A stretch of DNA of 64,000 nucleotides from Janthinobacterium sp. (GCA_003133225.1 PKWL01000112.1:1-64000); one strand, 5' to 3'. Counted from the stretch's first letter, positions 8,618-20,579 are shown. Numbers and translations: made by a program. Notes: generated from the sequence alone by a model not told the origin.

Positions 8618-9964
8618 ATGGCAACTGCAGTCGAAACCTTGGGCAAACTCGAACGTCGTATCACGATTTCATTTCCGCTGACTGACGTCCGCACGGAAGT
8701 GGAAAAGCGCCTGAAAGTGCAGGCCCGCACGGCCAAGGCACCGGGCTTTCGTCCAGGTAAAGTGCCGCTAAAAATGGTCGCGGCACAGTACGGTTATCGG
8801 ATCGAGACCGAAGTGTTGAATGACAAAGTGGGGCAAGCATTCAACGTTGCCGCCAATGAAAATAATCTGCGCGTGGCCGGTTTTCCCAACATCGAGCCAA
8901 AGCAAGATTCGGCCGAAGGAGTGCTGGCGTTTGACGCGACTTTCGAAGTCTATCCGGTGGTTGTCATTGGCGACCTTGGCGGCGTCGAAATTGACACGGT
9001 AAAAGCCGAAGTGTCGGACGCGGAAATCGACAAGACGATCGACATTTTGCGCAAGCAACGCGTGCACTACCACACCAAGGGTGAGGCTGGCGCGCACGGG
9101 GATGGCGGCGCCGAGCAAAGCGCGCAAGATGGCGACCGGGTCGCAGTCGATTTTATCGGAACCATCGACGGCGCCGAATTTCCGGGCGGCAAAGCGGACG
9201 ACTACACATTCGTACTGGGCGAGAAGCGCATGCTGCCCGAGTTTGAAACGGCCATCATCGGCTTGAAAGTCGGCGAAGCGAAGACCTTTCCCCTGGCCTT
9301 TCCGGCCGACTATCACGGCAAGGACGTGGCCGGCAAAACGGCCTCGTTTACGATCACACTGAAAAAGCTGGAATGGGCGCACCTGCCCGCAATCGACGCT
9401 GAGTTTGCCAAGTCGCTGGGGGTCGCCGACGGCGACCTGGCCAAGATGCGCGACGACATTAAAGTTAACTTGGAACGAGAAGTGGCCGGCCGCGTCAAAG
9501 CCCGCAATAAGGAAAGCGTCATGGACGCCTTGATCAAGGTGGCCGAACTGGACGTGCCAAAAGCGCTGATCGCACAAGACAGCGCGCGCCTGGCGGAAAT
9601 GACCCGCCAAGACATGTCCAAGCGCGGCATGAACGTGAAGGATGTGCCGTTTCCGCCCGAACTGTTTGCGGAAAAATCCGAGCGCCGGGTGCGCCTGGGC
9701 TTGATCCTTTCGCAACTGGTGGGCGACAACAACCTGCAAGCGACGCCGGAGCAAGTGAAGGCCCAGGTCGAAGAATTTGCGCAAAGCTATGAAGACCCGC
9801 GTGAAGTGCTGAAATACTATTACAGTGACCGCAATCGCCTAGCCGAGGTGGAAGCCCTTGTATTGGAAGAAAACGTCGTCAACTACGTCCTGGGCCTGTC
9901 AAAAGTAAAATTGAGCGCGGTCGCGTTCGACGAATTGATGGGAAGCAACGCTCAACAGGCGTAA
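8618..9964 (+). CDS. tig: trigger factor (ribosome-bound peptidyl-prolyl isomerase chaperone)
   Basis: The 448-residue protein has the three trigger factor parts: an N-terminal ribosome-binding domain with the GFRPGKVP signature loop near residues 43-50, a central FKBP-type isomerase domain ([14 protein letters not shown]), and a helical C-terminal chaperone domain. It binds nascent chains at the ribosome exit. The frame stays open upstream through the tRNA, but the ATG at 8618 gives the family N-terminus ([14 protein letters not shown]). It starts the tig-clpP-clpX-lon block. Confidence 0.97.
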   Translation: MATAVETLGKLERRITISFPLTDVRTEVEKRLKVQARTAKAPGFRPGKVPLKMVAAQYGYRIETEVLNDKVGQAFNVAANENNLRVAGFPNIEPKQDSAEGVLAFDATFEVYPVVVIGDLGGVEIDTVKAEVSDAEIDKTIDILRKQRVHYHTKGEAGAHGDGGAEQSAQDGDRVAVDFIGTIDGAEFPGGKADDYTFVLGEKRMLPEFETAIIGLKVGEAKTFPLAFPADYHGKDVAGKTASFTITLKKLEWAHLPAIDAEFAKSLGVADGDLAKMRDDIKVNLEREVAGRVKARNKESVMDALIKVAELDVPKALIAQDSARLAEMTRQDMSKRGMNVKDVPFPPELFAEKSERRVRLGLILSQLVGDNNLQATPEQVKAQVEEFAQSYEDPREVLKYYYSDRNRLAEVEALVLEENVVNYVLGLSKVKLSAVAFDELMGSNAQQA

Positions 9965-10002
9965 TCCGGCTTGCAATGCAAGCTGCTTCACAAGGAAAAG
10001 GC

Positions 10003-10629
10003 ATGACAGGTATGAACCGAAATCCGGCGCTGAACACAGAAATGCTCGGCCTGATCCCGATGGTGGTGGAACAGAGCGGCCGCGGCGAGCGTTCTTATGA
10101 TATTTACTCGCGCTTGCTGAAGGAGCGCGTCATTTTCATGGTCGGCCCTGTCAACGACCATATGGCGAACTTGATCGTGGCCCAGTTGCTGTTCTTGGAG
10201 AGTGAAAATCCCGACAAGGATATTTCGCTCTACATCAACTCGCCCGGTGGTTCGGTCTCGGCCGGAATGGCCATTTTCGACACGATGCAATTCGTCAAGC
10301 CGGACGTGTCCACCCTGTGTACGGGGATGGCGGCATCGATGGGTGCTTTCTTGCTGGCCGCTGGCGCCAAGGGCAAGCGCTTCTCCTTGCCCAATTCGCG
10401 CATCATGATTCACCAGCCGTCAGGTGGCTCGCAAGGCCAGGCCTCCGATATCGAAATCCAGGCGAAGGAAATCTTGTATCTGCGCTCGCGCTTGAACGGG
10501 ATCCTGGCCGAACAGTGCGGCCAGTCGATCGACCAGATCGCCAAGGACACGGACCGGGATCGCTTCATGTCGGCCGCCGAGGCCGCCGAATACGGTTTGA
10601 TCGACAAAGTGTTGACCAGCCGAGCTTGA
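10003..10629 (+). CDS. clpP: ATP-dependent Clp protease proteolytic subunit
   Basis: The 208-residue serine peptidase has the catalytic triad Ser112 (TGMAASMG), His137 (MIHQP) and Asp186, which matches E. coli ClpP spacing. Fourteen copies form the barrel that degrades proteins fed by ClpX or ClpA. I chose the ATG at 10003, which has an AAGGAA ribosome site 6-8 bases upstream. An in-frame ATG at 9976 would add nine residues and lacks such a site. clpX follows after a terminator. Confidence 0.97.
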   Translation: MTGMNRNPALNTEMLGLIPMVVEQSGRGERSYDIYSRLLKERVIFMVGPVNDHMANLIVAQLLFLESENPDKDISLYINSPGGSVSAGMAIFDTMQFVKPDVSTLCTGMAASMGAFLLAAGAKGKRFSLPNSRIMIHQPSGGSQGQASDIEIQAKEILYLRSRLNGILAEQCGQSIDQIAKDTDRDRFMSAAEAAEYGLIDKVLTSRA

Positions 10630-10654
10630 TGTACCCCAAGCGGCATTGCTAAAA

Positions 10655-10695
10655 AACGCCCGGGCGCCATAACGTTCGGGCGTTTCGTTTTTATT
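10655..10695 (+). terminator. intrinsic terminator after clpP
   Basis: The arms AACGCCCG (10655-10662) and CGGGCGTT (10677-10684) form an 8-base perfect stem followed by TCGTTTTTATTT. This should end the tig-clpP transcript or lower read-through into clpX. Confidence 0.8.
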
Positions 10696-10789
10696 TCAGG
10701 TAGCATGGAGCCTGCGCAGGCGTTTTTATCTCTGTGCAACTGCCGTAGCCTGCAATACCTGTTAATGCAATACCAACGAAAACTGCCCC

Positions 10790-12061
10790 ATGTCAGACAA
10801 AAAATCCTCTAGCGGCGAAAAATTACTATATTGCTCGTTTTGCGGCAAGAGTCAGCACGAGGTGAAAAAACTCATCGCCGGCCCTTCCGTGTTCATTTGC
10901 GATGAGTGCATCGACCTTTGCAACGACATCATCCGCGATGAAACTTCCGGCGTCGAGTCGGTCAACGGTACCAAATCGGACCTGCCGACGCCGCACGAAA
11001 TCGCCGCCTTGCTCGACCAGTACGTGATCGGCCAGCAAACGGCCAAGCGCATCTTGTCGGTGGCCGTCTACAACCACTACAAACGCCTTAAGCACTTGGG
11101 CAAGAAGGACGATGTCGAGTTGGCCAAGAGCAATATCTTGCTGGTTGGCCCGACCGGCTCGGGCAAGACCTTGCTGGCCCAAACCTTGGCCCGCATGCTC
11201 AACGTGCCGTTCGTGATCGCCGACGCCACCACCTTGACCGAAGCCGGTTACGTGGGCGAAGACGTGGAAAATATCATCCAGAAACTGTTGCAAAGCTGCA
11301 ACTACGATGTCGAGAAGGCGCAGCGCGGCATCGTCTACATCGACGAGATCGACAAGATTTCGCGCAAGTCCGACAATCCGTCGATTACGCGCGACGTTTC
11401 CGGCGAAGGCGTGCAGCAAGCCTTGCTCAAACTGATTGAAGGGACCATGGCCTCGGTGCCGCCGCAGGGAGGGCGCAAGCATCCGAATCAGGATTTTGTG
11501 CAAATCGACACCACCAACATCATGTTTATTTGTGGCGGCGCCTTTGACGGCCTCGTCAAAATCATCTCGAACCGGTCGGAAAAAGGCGGCATCGGTTTCT
11601 CGGCCTCGGTCAAGAGCCAGGCCCAACGCGCCAGCAGCGATGTGCTGCTGGAAGCGGAGCCGGAAGATCTGATCAAATTTGGCCTCATTCCCGAGCTGGT
11701 TGGCCGTCTGCCGGTCGTCGCCACCTTGAGCGAATTGACGGAAGAGGCGTTGATCCAAATCCTGATCGAACCAAAAAATGCCTTGATCAAGCAATATTCG
11801 AAATTACTCGAAATGGAAGGCGCGGAATTGGAAATCCGGCCGGCCGCGCTGCATGCGATCGCCAAAAAGGCCTTGGCGCGCAAGACGGGTGCGCGCGGTT
11901 TGCGCTCCATTTTGGAACATGCCTTGCTGGATGTGATGTACGAATTGCCGAATCAGCAAAACGTCGTCAAGGTGGTCATCGATGAAAATACCATCAGCAG
12001 CGGCGCCAAACCTTTGCTGATTTACCAAGAGCCAGCCAAGGCTGCCGGAGAAAACCGATAA
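10790..12061 (+). CDS. clpX: ATP-dependent Clp protease ATP-binding subunit ClpX
   Basis: The 423-residue AAA+ unfoldase begins with a zinc-binding domain whose cysteines are Cys15, Cys18, Cys37 and Cys40. The Walker A motif is GPTGSGKT (residues 120-127) and Walker B is VYIDEIDK. The IGF loop that docks on ClpP is present (GGIGFSASV), as is the sensor 2 motif GARGLRS. It unfolds tagged substrates and delivers them to ClpP. Length and motifs are complete. A strong terminator follows. Confidence 0.97.
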   Translation: MSDKKSSSGEKLLYCSFCGKSQHEVKKLIAGPSVFICDECIDLCNDIIRDETSGVESVNGTKSDLPTPHEIAALLDQYVIGQQTAKRILSVAVYNHYKRLKHLGKKDDVELAKSNILLVGPTGSGKTLLAQTLARMLNVPFVIADATTLTEAGYVGEDVENIIQKLLQSCNYDVEKAQRGIVYIDEIDKISRKSDNPSITRDVSGEGVQQALLKLIEGTMASVPPQGGRKHPNQDFVQIDTTNIMFICGGAFDGLVKIISNRSEKGGIGFSASVKSQAQRASSDVLLEAEPEDLIKFGLIPELVGRLPVVATLSELTEEALIQILIEPKNALIKQYSKLLEMEGAELEIRPAALHAIAKKALARKTGARGLRSILEHALLDVMYELPNQQNVVKVVIDENTISSGAKPLLIYQEPAKAAGENR

Positions 12062-12150
12062 GCGCAGCCACAAACGCGTAAAAAGGCTTTTGTATCCGCA
12101 ATGCTTGGCGGTACAATTTAAATCAATAAGAGATTGCAGGCTTCATTCGA

Positions 12151-12190
12151 AAAGCCACGCGGGGCACAGCTGCCGCGCGTGGCTTTTTTA
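12151..12190 (+). terminator. intrinsic terminator after clpX
   Basis: The arms GCCACGCG (12154-12161) and CGCGTGGC (12176-12183) form a perfect stem flanked by AAA and TTTTTTA. It separates clpX from lon. Confidence 0.85.
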
Positions 12191-12282
12191 TTTGAAATTT
12201 GTATATCATTTAGAATAAACCGGGTGCGGAGACTGAATATTTGCTGTTTTCTGGAATTATTTACGCTCACCGGTCTTGTGTT

Positions 12283-12310
12283 TTGACGGCGAGCGCCAAC
12301 ATCTTAAATA
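12283..12310 (+). promoter_or_regulatory. candidate sigma-70 promoter for lon
   Basis: TTGACG (12283-12288) and TAAATA (12305-12310) are separated by 16 bases, with the lon ATG 22 bases beyond the -10. The resulting leader would be very short. I do not see a clear heat-shock sigma-32 promoter pair in this gap. Confidence 0.4.
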
Positions 12311-12331
12311 CCGTTTTCCATAAGGTACACC

Positions 12332-14743
<2,412 letters not shown>

Positions 14744-14757
14744 GGATTTTGATCTTG

Positions 14758-14798
14758 CAATAGGCAAACAAGCGCTCCTGTAGCGCTTGTTTGCTATT
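14758..14798 (+). terminator. strong intrinsic terminator after lon
   Basis: A long, nearly perfect inverted repeat pairs GCAAACAAGCGCT with AGCGCTTGTTTGC around a 5-base loop. It is flanked by AATA and TATT, which extend the stem. The U-tract is weak, but the stem is very stable. Confidence 0.75.
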
Positions 14799-14824
14799 GG
14801 AGCTTGGCCGAATCGTCAAAGCGC

Positions 14825-14854
14825 TTGACACAAAAGAGCGTGGCTGTTTAATAT
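14825..14854 (+). promoter_or_regulatory. sigma-70 promoter for the HU gene
   Basis: A consensus -35 TTGACA (14825-14830) and near-consensus -10 TAATAT (14849-14854) are separated by 18 bases. The HU start lies about 85 bases downstream. This is one of the best matches to sigma-70 in the window, as expected for an abundant nucleoid protein. Confidence 0.75.
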
Positions 14855-14945
14855 GCGTGGACGATTTTTTCCGCCGCAAAATGGTCGCGCCAACGCAGCG
14901 TCCTTCAGCGGCAAAACGATAAGAACTTTTGTAACGAGGATGCGA

Positions 14946-15218
14946 GTGAATAAGACTGATTTGATCGACCATATTGCCATTACCGCTGACATTTCGAAAG
15001 CAGCTGCAGCGCGTGCGCTTGATGCGGTGATCGGCGGCGTCACCACGAGCTTGAAAAAGAACGACAACGTGACTCTGGTTGGCTTTGGGACGTTTTCCGT
15101 CGGCCTGCGCGCCGAGCGTAGCGGGCGCAATCCGCGCACCAAAGAAGTGATCACCATTGAAGCGGCGAAAGTGCCGAAATTTAAAGCTGGCAAAGCTTTA
15201 AAAGATGCTGTAAACTAA
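14946..15218 (+). CDS. nucleoid-associated DNA-binding protein HU
   Basis: The 90-residue protein has the standard HU length and fold: N-terminal helices ([10 protein letters not shown]), the VGFGTFSV beta turn and the beta arm with the GRNPRTKE motif that wraps DNA. I chose the GTG at 14946, which has a GAGG site six bases upstream and gives the family N-terminus. An ATG two codons earlier overlaps that site. It follows lon, as hupB does in many Proteobacteria. Confidence 0.95.
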   Translation: MNKTDLIDHIAITADISKAAAARALDAVIGGVTTSLKKNDNVTLVGFGTFSVGLRAERSGRNPRTKEVITIEAAKVPKFKAGKALKDAVN

Positions 15219-15323
15219 ATACCTCAGTGTGGTGACAAACACTTGATCGTAAATTGGCAGCTGGGGACGTTGTTAAAGCCGCGTGCCCATCGCCTCGGTT
15301 AATACGCGCTATCTGTATGTTTT

Positions 15324-15400
15324 GGAGCGGTAGTTCAGTTGGTTAGAATACCGGCCTGTCACGTCGGGGGTCGCGGGTTCGAGTCCCGTCCGCTCCGCCA
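15324..15400 (+). tRNA. tRNA-Asp (anticodon GUC)
   Basis: The 77-base cloverleaf has acceptor arms GGAGCGG and CCGCTCC with an encoded CCA. The anticodon loop is CTGTCAC, giving GUC, and the T-arm is CGGGTTCGAGTCCCG. Confidence 0.97.
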
Positions 15401-15585
15401 AAATACCTTGCAGCGCCATTCGCGGCGCCATTGCCCTAAAATAAGATCTCGGCGCTTGTTGCCGTCGTTCTCGATAAATTTCAATTTTCTTCAGCCTGCC
15501 TAGCCGTCGCCGCCGGGGCCCGCATCATGCCGCTGCGCCCGTTGCGCAAGCACTCCGTACGGCCCATTTTGTCCATGATTGACTC

Positions 15586-15614
15586 TTGCTATAGAGCGGG
15601 TGGCGCTGTAAAAT
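15586..15614 (+). promoter_or_regulatory. candidate sigma-70 promoter of a possible small RNA
   Basis: TTGCTA (15586-15591) and TAAAAT (15609-15614) are separated by 17 bases. No open reading frame follows before the strong terminator at 15722, so a short non-coding transcript is predicted. Confidence 0.4.
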
Positions 15615-15620
15615 TCAATG

Positions 15621-15754
15621 GCGTTGATTTTGCGCCAGCTCGCTTGATTTCGCCTACAGGGGCATCAAATTTTAAGGGGGGAGTGGATCGGTTTTGCCGT
15701 TTCGTCCACTTCCGCCGGAATAAAAAAGGCGAACGAAAGTTCGCCTTTTTTATT
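15621..15754 (+). ncRNA. candidate small RNA between tRNA-Asp and ppiD
   Basis: A transcript of about 130 bases would start after the promoter at 15586-15614 and end at the GAAA-loop terminator. It contains a second stem-loop near 15680-15710, pairing AGTGGA with TCCACT and CGG with CCG inside. No ribosome site with a sensible frame is seen. It could instead be a processed tRNA-Asp trailer or a leader of ppiD. I do not recognise a known RNA family. Confidence 0.35.
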
Positions 15755-15756
15755 TT
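15722..15756 (+). terminator. strong intrinsic terminator with GAAA tetraloop
   Basis: The stem pairs AAAAAAGGCGAAC with GTTCGCCTTTTTT around a GAAA loop, followed by further T-rich sequence. It is symmetrical enough to work in both directions. It ends the tRNA-Asp or candidate small RNA transcript. Confidence 0.9.
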
Positions 15757-16099
15757 ATTTTTTGGGGCGGCAACGCGCCGCAGAGCGCATGGCCGCCCGA
15801 TGTGGGAAATAGATATGAAGAGCCGGGGCGGGCGGACGAAAAATGGTAGGATGCGCATGCGGCAAACGGTGCAAAGTCGAATTCAAGGGTTGATGGCGGA
15901 GAAACTGCGGGTCCCAACCGCGTATTCGTCAAGTTTGGGACTGGTTTCGTTTCTGGAGCGCTCAAGAACGAAGCCGCCCGCGAGTATTGAACGTCGTATG
16001 CGGGAAAATGCCCACACGATGTGATGTGAGAGGGCGGGATCACTCCATGCCCTACTCGATTGCAAGTCGATCGTAATCCAAATTCTAAATTGGCTGACC
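15757..16099. other. intergenic region upstream of ppiD
   Basis: No gene is supported. One long frame spans this stretch but also crosses the strong terminator at 15722, so it is unlikely to be coding. The ppiD promoter should lie here, but no clear pair of hexamers stands out. Confidence 0.5.
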
Positions 16100-18034
16100 A
16101 TGTTTGAATTTATTCGTACCCATCAACGTTTGATGCAGATTTTTCTGATGCTGCTTATCGTTCCATCGTTCGCACTGGTCGGTATCAGCGGCTATAAGAG
16201 TTTTGGCGACGACGCCAATACGATCGCCAAAGTCGGCAACCAAAGCATTACGCAGCAGGAATTGGAAAGCGCGCAGCGCCAGCAATTGGAGCGTTACCGC
16301 CAGATGATGGGCGCGCAATTCGATCCGAAAATGTTCGATACGCCACAAGCCAAACAGGGCATCTTGGATAACTTGATTGCCGAGCGCGCGGTCAGCGCCG
16401 AGGTGGCGCACAGCCATTTAACCATCAGCGATGCGGTCCTGCAAAGGGAGATCAGGCAAATCCCCGGCCTCCTCATGGCCGACGGCAAGTTCGACTTCGA
16501 GCGCTACAAAATGCTGCTGGCGGCCCAAGGCTTGACGCCGGAAATGTACGACGCGCGCCTGCGCCAAGACATGGCGATGCAACAGGTGAGCGGCGCCATT
16601 CAAGGCAGTGCGTTTGCGCCCCGTGCCGTGGCCAAGCACCTATCCGACATTCGCGACCAGGAGCGTGAAGTGCAGGAACTGGTGCTGCCGGCGGCGGAAT
16701 ATTTGCCCCAGGTGAAGGTCACGGATGCGATGATCAAAGCCTTTTACGACAAGAACAGCAAGTTTTTTATCGTGCCAGAGCAAGCCAAAATCGAATATGT
16801 CGTGTTCGATAGTGCCGCCGTCGCCAACCAGGTCAGCGTGAGCGACGCCGACGTCGCCGCATATTACGCGCAGAATCAAAAACGCTTCACTAGCGACGAA
16901 GTGCGCCGCGTCAGCCACATTCTCATTGCCGTAAAAAAAGATGCCAGCGCCGCCGATAAAGCGGCCGCCAAAGCAAAGGCGGAAGCCTTGCTCGCGCAAG
17001 TTCGCAAGGCGCCGGGCGATTTCGCCAAGATTGCCAAGGCACAGTCGCAAGATCCGGCATCGGCTGAACTGGGCGGCGACTTGGATGTGATTGAAAAAGG
17101 AGCCTTGCCAAAGCCGGTGGAAGATGCGGCGTATAAACTAAAGAAGGGCGAGATCAGCGATTTGGTGGCGTCCGACTTCGGTTTTCATATTCTCACCGTC
17201 ACCGCGCTCACGCCAAGCAGCGTGAAGTCGCTCGATGACGTTAAGGGCGTGATCGCCGCCGACCTTAAAAAGCAAATTTCGGCCAAAAAATATTCAGAGC
17301 TGGCGGAACTATTTACCAATACGGTCTACGAACAGGCAGATAGCTTGAAGCCGGTCGCCGACAAGCTCAAGTTGAAGATCGAAAGCGTGGCCAACCTGGC
17401 GCGCACGCCCTCGCCCGCATTGGCCAGCGCGCCATATAACAACGCCAAGTTTCTGAAAGCCATCTTCGCAGACGAGACGCTGAAAAACAAACGCAACACG
17501 GAAGCGATCGAAGTCGCGCCCAACACCCTGATCGCGGGCCGCTTGCTTGAATTTAAGCCGGCCAGCAAGCGTCCACTGGCCGAAGTCGAGAGCACCATCC
17601 GGCAACGTGTGGCGCAGGAAGAGGCGCTCAAGCTCGCCGACGGCGCCGGCCGCAGCAAAATGGCTGCCTTCAAGGCCTCCGGTGCTGCCACGGGATTTGG
17701 CGCCAGCAAGCTGGTATCGCGCGGCAACGCGTTGGGCTTAAATGCCGTGGCGCTGGCCGAAGTGATGAAAGCCGATGTCAGCCGGCTGCCAGCCTACGTG
17801 GGGGTCGATCTGCCAGGCCAAGGGTTTGCCCTTTACCGCATCGCCAAAGTGCAGCAACCGGCGCAACCCGATGTGGCCCGCCGCACGGCGGAACAAGAGC
17901 AAATCGGCAACGTGGTGGCGCAACAAGAATTGTTCGGTTACGTTGAAGTGCTCAAGTCAAAAGAGAAAGTGAAAATCATCAAACCTGTGGCCGCCGTCGC
18001 GGACGCCAGCAGCGACGCCGCCGACGTCAAGTAA
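16100..18034 (+). CDS. ppiD: periplasmic folding chaperone PpiD (SurA_N plus parvulin domains)
   Basis: The 644-residue protein has one N-terminal membrane anchor (residues 12-30, IFLMLLIVPSFALVGISGY) and a periplasmic body. The body has a SurA_N-like chaperone domain, a parvulin domain near residues 260-370 (VSHILIAVKKD to DFGFHILTV) and a C-terminal helical domain. PpiD sits at the Sec translocon and helps newly exported proteins fold. Its position after lon and HU matches gene order in many Proteobacteria. Confidence 0.93.
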   Translation: MFEFIRTHQRLMQIFLMLLIVPSFALVGISGYKSFGDDANTIAKVGNQSITQQELESAQRQQLERYRQMMGAQFDPKMFDTPQAKQGILDNLIAERAVSAEVAHSHLTISDAVLQREIRQIPGLLMADGKFDFERYKMLLAAQGLTPEMYDARLRQDMAMQQVSGAIQGSAFAPRAVAKHLSDIRDQEREVQELVLPAAEYLPQVKVTDAMIKAFYDKNSKFFIVPEQAKIEYVVFDSAAVANQVSVSDADVAAYYAQNQKRFTSDEVRRVSHILIAVKKDASAADKAAAKAKAEALLAQVRKAPGDFAKIAKAQSQDPASAELGGDLDVIEKGALPKPVEDAAYKLKKGEISDLVASDFGFHILTVTALTPSSVKSLDDVKGVIAADLKKQISAKKYSELAELFTNTVYEQADSLKPVADKLKLKIESVANLARTPSPALASAPYNNAKFLKAIFADETLKNKRNTEAIEVAPNTLIAGRLLEFKPASKRPLAEVESTIRQRVAQEEALKLADGAGRSKMAAFKASGAATGFGASKLVSRGNALGLNAVALAEVMKADVSRLPAYVGVDLPGQGFALYRIAKVQQPAQPDVARRTAEQEQIGNVVAQQELFGYVEVLKSKEKVKIIKPVAAVADASSDAADVK

Positions 18035-18045
18035 GACCCGCACGG

Positions 18046-18063
18046 GTGGCGCCGCGGCGCCAC
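18046..18063. terminator. GC-rich palindrome between convergent ppiD and mnmH
   Basis: An 18-base perfect palindrome (GTGGCGCCGCGGCGCCAC) lies between the stop codons of two convergent genes. It lacks a T-run on either side, so if it ends transcripts it is not a classical intrinsic terminator. Confidence 0.3.
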
Positions 18064-18098
18064 GTCCATGCCGGGCGTCGAGGTTCGCTTCTTCTTGC

Positions 18099-19157
18099 TC
18101 ACGGCGCCTGATGCAGGCGCCGAGCCAGCGCTAGGTAGGACTCGTCAGAGATGCCGTCTAGCTGTTCCACGTCGGCTTGCAAAAACAGCGCGAAATTGCG
18201 CTCGATCGAGCGCAGATAGGCCGGGTCGTAATGGTCGGCCAGTACTTGCTCGACCAATTCTGGCATCTGAGCCGTATCGATCAGAGCATGCCAGCGCCCG
18301 ATTTTTTCCCGGCCATGCAAACTGAGCAGGCAGTCGAGCTGGGCCTTCAGGGCGGCCGGATGTTGGGTAAAGTGGGCGTAATCCTCCAGCAGCAGGCGGA
18401 CCCGATTTTGGCGCGATAATCTCAAGGAGATGCACGGCGAGCGGCGCATTTTGTCCATCAAGGCGGCGGGCACGTTCAAGTTGCCAATTTTCTTGCTTTC
18501 CGATTCCACGAAAACGGTGCGGCCGGCGTCAAATTGGCGCAGCTGCTGCCAGATCGCGCCCTCGAACGCTTTTTGGGACGGCTGCGGCTGGTTTGGCATG
18601 TGTCCCAGGACGGACCCGCGGTGGGCCGCCAGTTGCTCCAAGTCGAGCACTTGGGCGCCGAGCCTTCGCAACACCTCGAGCAGACGGGTTTTGCCACTGC
18701 CGGTGGTGCCGCAGACGACTTTGAAAGAGGGTGCCGGTGGCAAGGACAGGGCGGCGTTGACGTAATTGCGGTAGGCCTTGTAGCCGCCGTCGAGTTGGAT
18801 TACGGGCCAACCGATTTTGGCCAGGATGTGAGCCATGGCGCCGCTGCGGTTGCCACCGCGCCAGCAGTAAATCAAAGCATGCCAGTCGTGCGGCTTGTCG
18901 CGCCACAAGGTCTCGATGTAATGGCTGACGTTTTTCGCCACCATCGGCGCGCCCACTTTCCTCGCTTCGAATGCATTGACGTGATTGTGCAGCGTGCCGA
19001 CTTCGGCCCGTTGGGCATCGTCTAGAACGGGACAGTTGATGGCATGGGGCAAGTGGTCAAGCGCGAACTCGGACGGACTGCGCACATCGATGATGGCGTC
19101 AAAACGATCGAGCCGGGCTAGCACCTGGTCGAAGCTTAAGAGTGCGGGATACTTCAT
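18099..19157 (-). CDS. mnmH: tRNA 2-selenouridine synthase MnmH (SelU)
   Basis: The 352-residue protein has an N-terminal rhodanese domain whose essential cysteine is Cys98 in YCWRGGNRSG. A P-loop domain follows with GTTGSGKT at residues 150-157. MnmH replaces sulfur with selenium at the wobble uridine of some tRNAs, by way of a geranylated intermediate. A selenophosphate synthase (selD) is required but is not in the window. I chose the ATG at 19157. An in-frame TTG at 19190 would add 11 residues. It overlaps the end of tesA by four bases. Confidence 0.93.
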   Translation of the reverse strand: MKYPALLSFDQVLARLDRFDAIIDVRSPSEFALDHLPHAINCPVLDDAQRAEVGTLHNHVNAFEARKVGAPMVAKNVSHYIETLWRDKPHDWHALIYCWRGGNRSGAMAHILAKIGWPVIQLDGGYKAYRNYVNAALSLPPAPSFKVVCGTTGSGKTRLLEVLRRLGAQVLDLEQLAAHRGSVLGHMPNQPQPSQKAFEGAIWQQLRQFDAGRTVFVESESKKIGNLNVPAALMDKMRRSPCISLRLSRQNRVRLLLEDYAHFTQHPAALKAQLDCLLSLHGREKIGRWHALIDTAQMPELVEQVLADHYDPAYLRSIERNFALFLQADVEQLDGISDESYLALARRLHQAP

Positions 19158-19834
19158 TTTGGGTTGATCAAAGGGAGTAAATGGGGCCAAATATTGGCTA
19201 AAATGATCGGATGCGCGGCCGCAGTCGGATGCAGGCGGTCGGCCTGAAATAGCTGCGCTTTATCGGCCACGCCGTCGAGCATGAACGGCACCAGCGGCGC
19301 CTTCGACTCGCGGGCCAGTTTGCCATACATGGCGAAGAACTTGTCGGCGTAATCGCGGCCGTAGTTGGGCGGCAGATGCATGCCGACCAACAACACTTGG
19401 GCGCCGGCATGGTTGGCTTGGGCAATCATGGCGCGAAAATTGGCCGCTGCCGCATCCACCGGCAACCCGCGCAGGCCGTCGTTGGCACCGAGTTCGATCA
19501 CGACCACGGCCGGGTGGTATCGGGTCAGCAGGGCCGGCAAGCGCGAGCGGCCGCCGCTCGACGTTTCACCGCTGATGCTAGCGTTGATGATCACGGCATC
19601 GATTTTTTGCGCCTGCAAGCGTTGCTCGAGCAAGGCGACCCAGCCCGTGCCACGGCTGAGGCCGTATTCCGCGGACAGGCTGTCACCTAGCACCAGCACC
19701 GATTTCGGCGCAGAATAGCCGATGGCTGCCGTGGCCCCAAAGATGAGGGCAAGCAACGGCAGAAACGACCAAACGCGCCAGGGCGGCGCCAGTCGCTGCC
19801 CCGCTTCATGAATTTTTTTAAGATAGATCAACAT
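19154..19834 (-). CDS. tesA: GDSL-family esterase/thioesterase TesA-like, exported
   Basis: The 226-residue SGNH hydrolase has a hydrophobic N-terminal export segment (residues 22-38). The catalytic Ser52 lies in VLGDSLSAEYG, followed by the oxyanion Gly and Asn blocks (GANDG) and the DRLHPTA motif with the Asp and His of the triad. It hydrolyses acyl-CoA or lysophospholipid esters in the periplasm. Its start codon overlaps that of the divergent ybbA-like gene, the same arrangement as tesA/ybbA in E. coli. Confidence 0.9.
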   Translation of the reverse strand: MLIYLKKIHEAGQRLAPPWRVWSFLPLLALIFGATAAIGYSAPKSVLVLGDSLSAEYGLSRGTGWVALLEQRLQAQKIDAVIINASISGETSSGGRSRLPALLTRYHPAVVVIELGANDGLRGLPVDAAAANFRAMIAQANHAGAQVLLVGMHLPPNYGRDYADKFFAMYGKLARESKAPLVPFMLDGVADKAQLFQADRLHPTAAAHPIILANIWPHLLPLINPK

Positions 19835-20579
19835 GCCCGAATTTCCCGACGTGACTTCGTCCCATTTTCTACCCAGCACAGCAGCCGAACGCCGCCTGCC
19901 GGCCGAGGCAAACGGGCAGCCCATGATCGACGTCATCGCGCTGTCTAAGCGGGTGGCCGACGCCAATGGCGAACTAACCATCTTGGACCAGGTGAATTTT
20001 ACCGTGCAACGGCGGGAGACGCTTGCCATTGTCGGCGCCTCCGGTTCCGGAAAATCGACGTTGCTAGGCTTGCTGGCCGGTCTCGACACGCCGTCCAGCG
20101 GCAAGGTCATCCTCGACGGCAGCGATATTTTCGCGTTGGATGAGGATGGCCGTGCCCGTCTGCGTAAGGTCAAACTGGGTTTTGTGTTCCAGTCCTTCCA
20201 GTTGCTAAGCCATTTGTCGGCGCTGGAAAACGTCATGCTTCCGCTCGAATTGCGGGGCGACCCTAAGGCCAAGGAAAAAGCGGTGGCCATGCTGGGCCGG
20301 GTGCAACTGTCGAGTCGCCTGAAGCATTTTCCGAAATACCTATCCGGCGGCGAACAGCAGCGTGTGGCCTTAGCGCGCGCCTTCGTCACGGAGCCGCCGT
20401 TGCTGTTCGCCGACGAGCCGACTGGCAGCCTGGACGCGACCACTGGCGAGGCCGTGATCCAGCTGATGTTTGCACTAAATCGAGAGCGCGGCTCGACGCT
20501 GGTCCTGGTGACACACGATCCGTCGATCGCGGCGCGCTGCGCTCGCACCATCACGATTGCCGGCGGGCGCCTAGTGTGA
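19833..20579 (+). CDS. ABC transporter ATP-binding protein, YbbA/LolD-like
   Basis: The 248-residue ATPase has Walker A GASGSGKST, Q-loop FVFQSF, ABC signature LSGGEQQR, Walker B LLFADEPT and the switch His in VTHD. It resembles YbbA of the LolD/MacB group, which acts with a FtsX-type permease at the inner membrane. A partner permease normally follows in the same direction, but here nnr lies convergent and overlaps its last nine bases. The start is uncertain: the ATG at 19833 overlaps the tesA start, and the ATG at 19923 gives the more usual family N-terminus. Confidence 0.85.
   Translation: MPEFPDVTSSHFLPSTAAERRLPAEANGQPMIDVIALSKRVADANGELTILDQVNFTVQRRETLAIVGASGSGKSTLLGLLAGLDTPSSGKVILDGSDIFALDEDGRARLRKVKLGFVFQSFQLLSHLSALENVMLPLELRGDPKAKEKAVAMLGRVQLSSRLKHFPKYLSGGEQQRVALARAFVTEPPLLFADEPTGSLDATTGEAVIQLMFALNRERGSTLVLVTHDPSIAARCARTITIAGGRLV

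Noticed and set aside
10826-11794. Long minus-strand frame opposite clpX
   Set aside because: It lies wholly within clpX and has no ribosome site or recognisable family. GC-rich third positions produce such shadow frames.
15527-16024. 165-residue plus-strand frame upstream of ppiD
   Set aside because: It runs straight through a very strong terminator with GAAA loop and lacks a ribosome site.
16040-16080. tRNA-like anticodon stem (TCGATTGCAAGTCGA)
   Set aside because: No acceptor, D or T arm can be formed around it. It is only a short hairpin.
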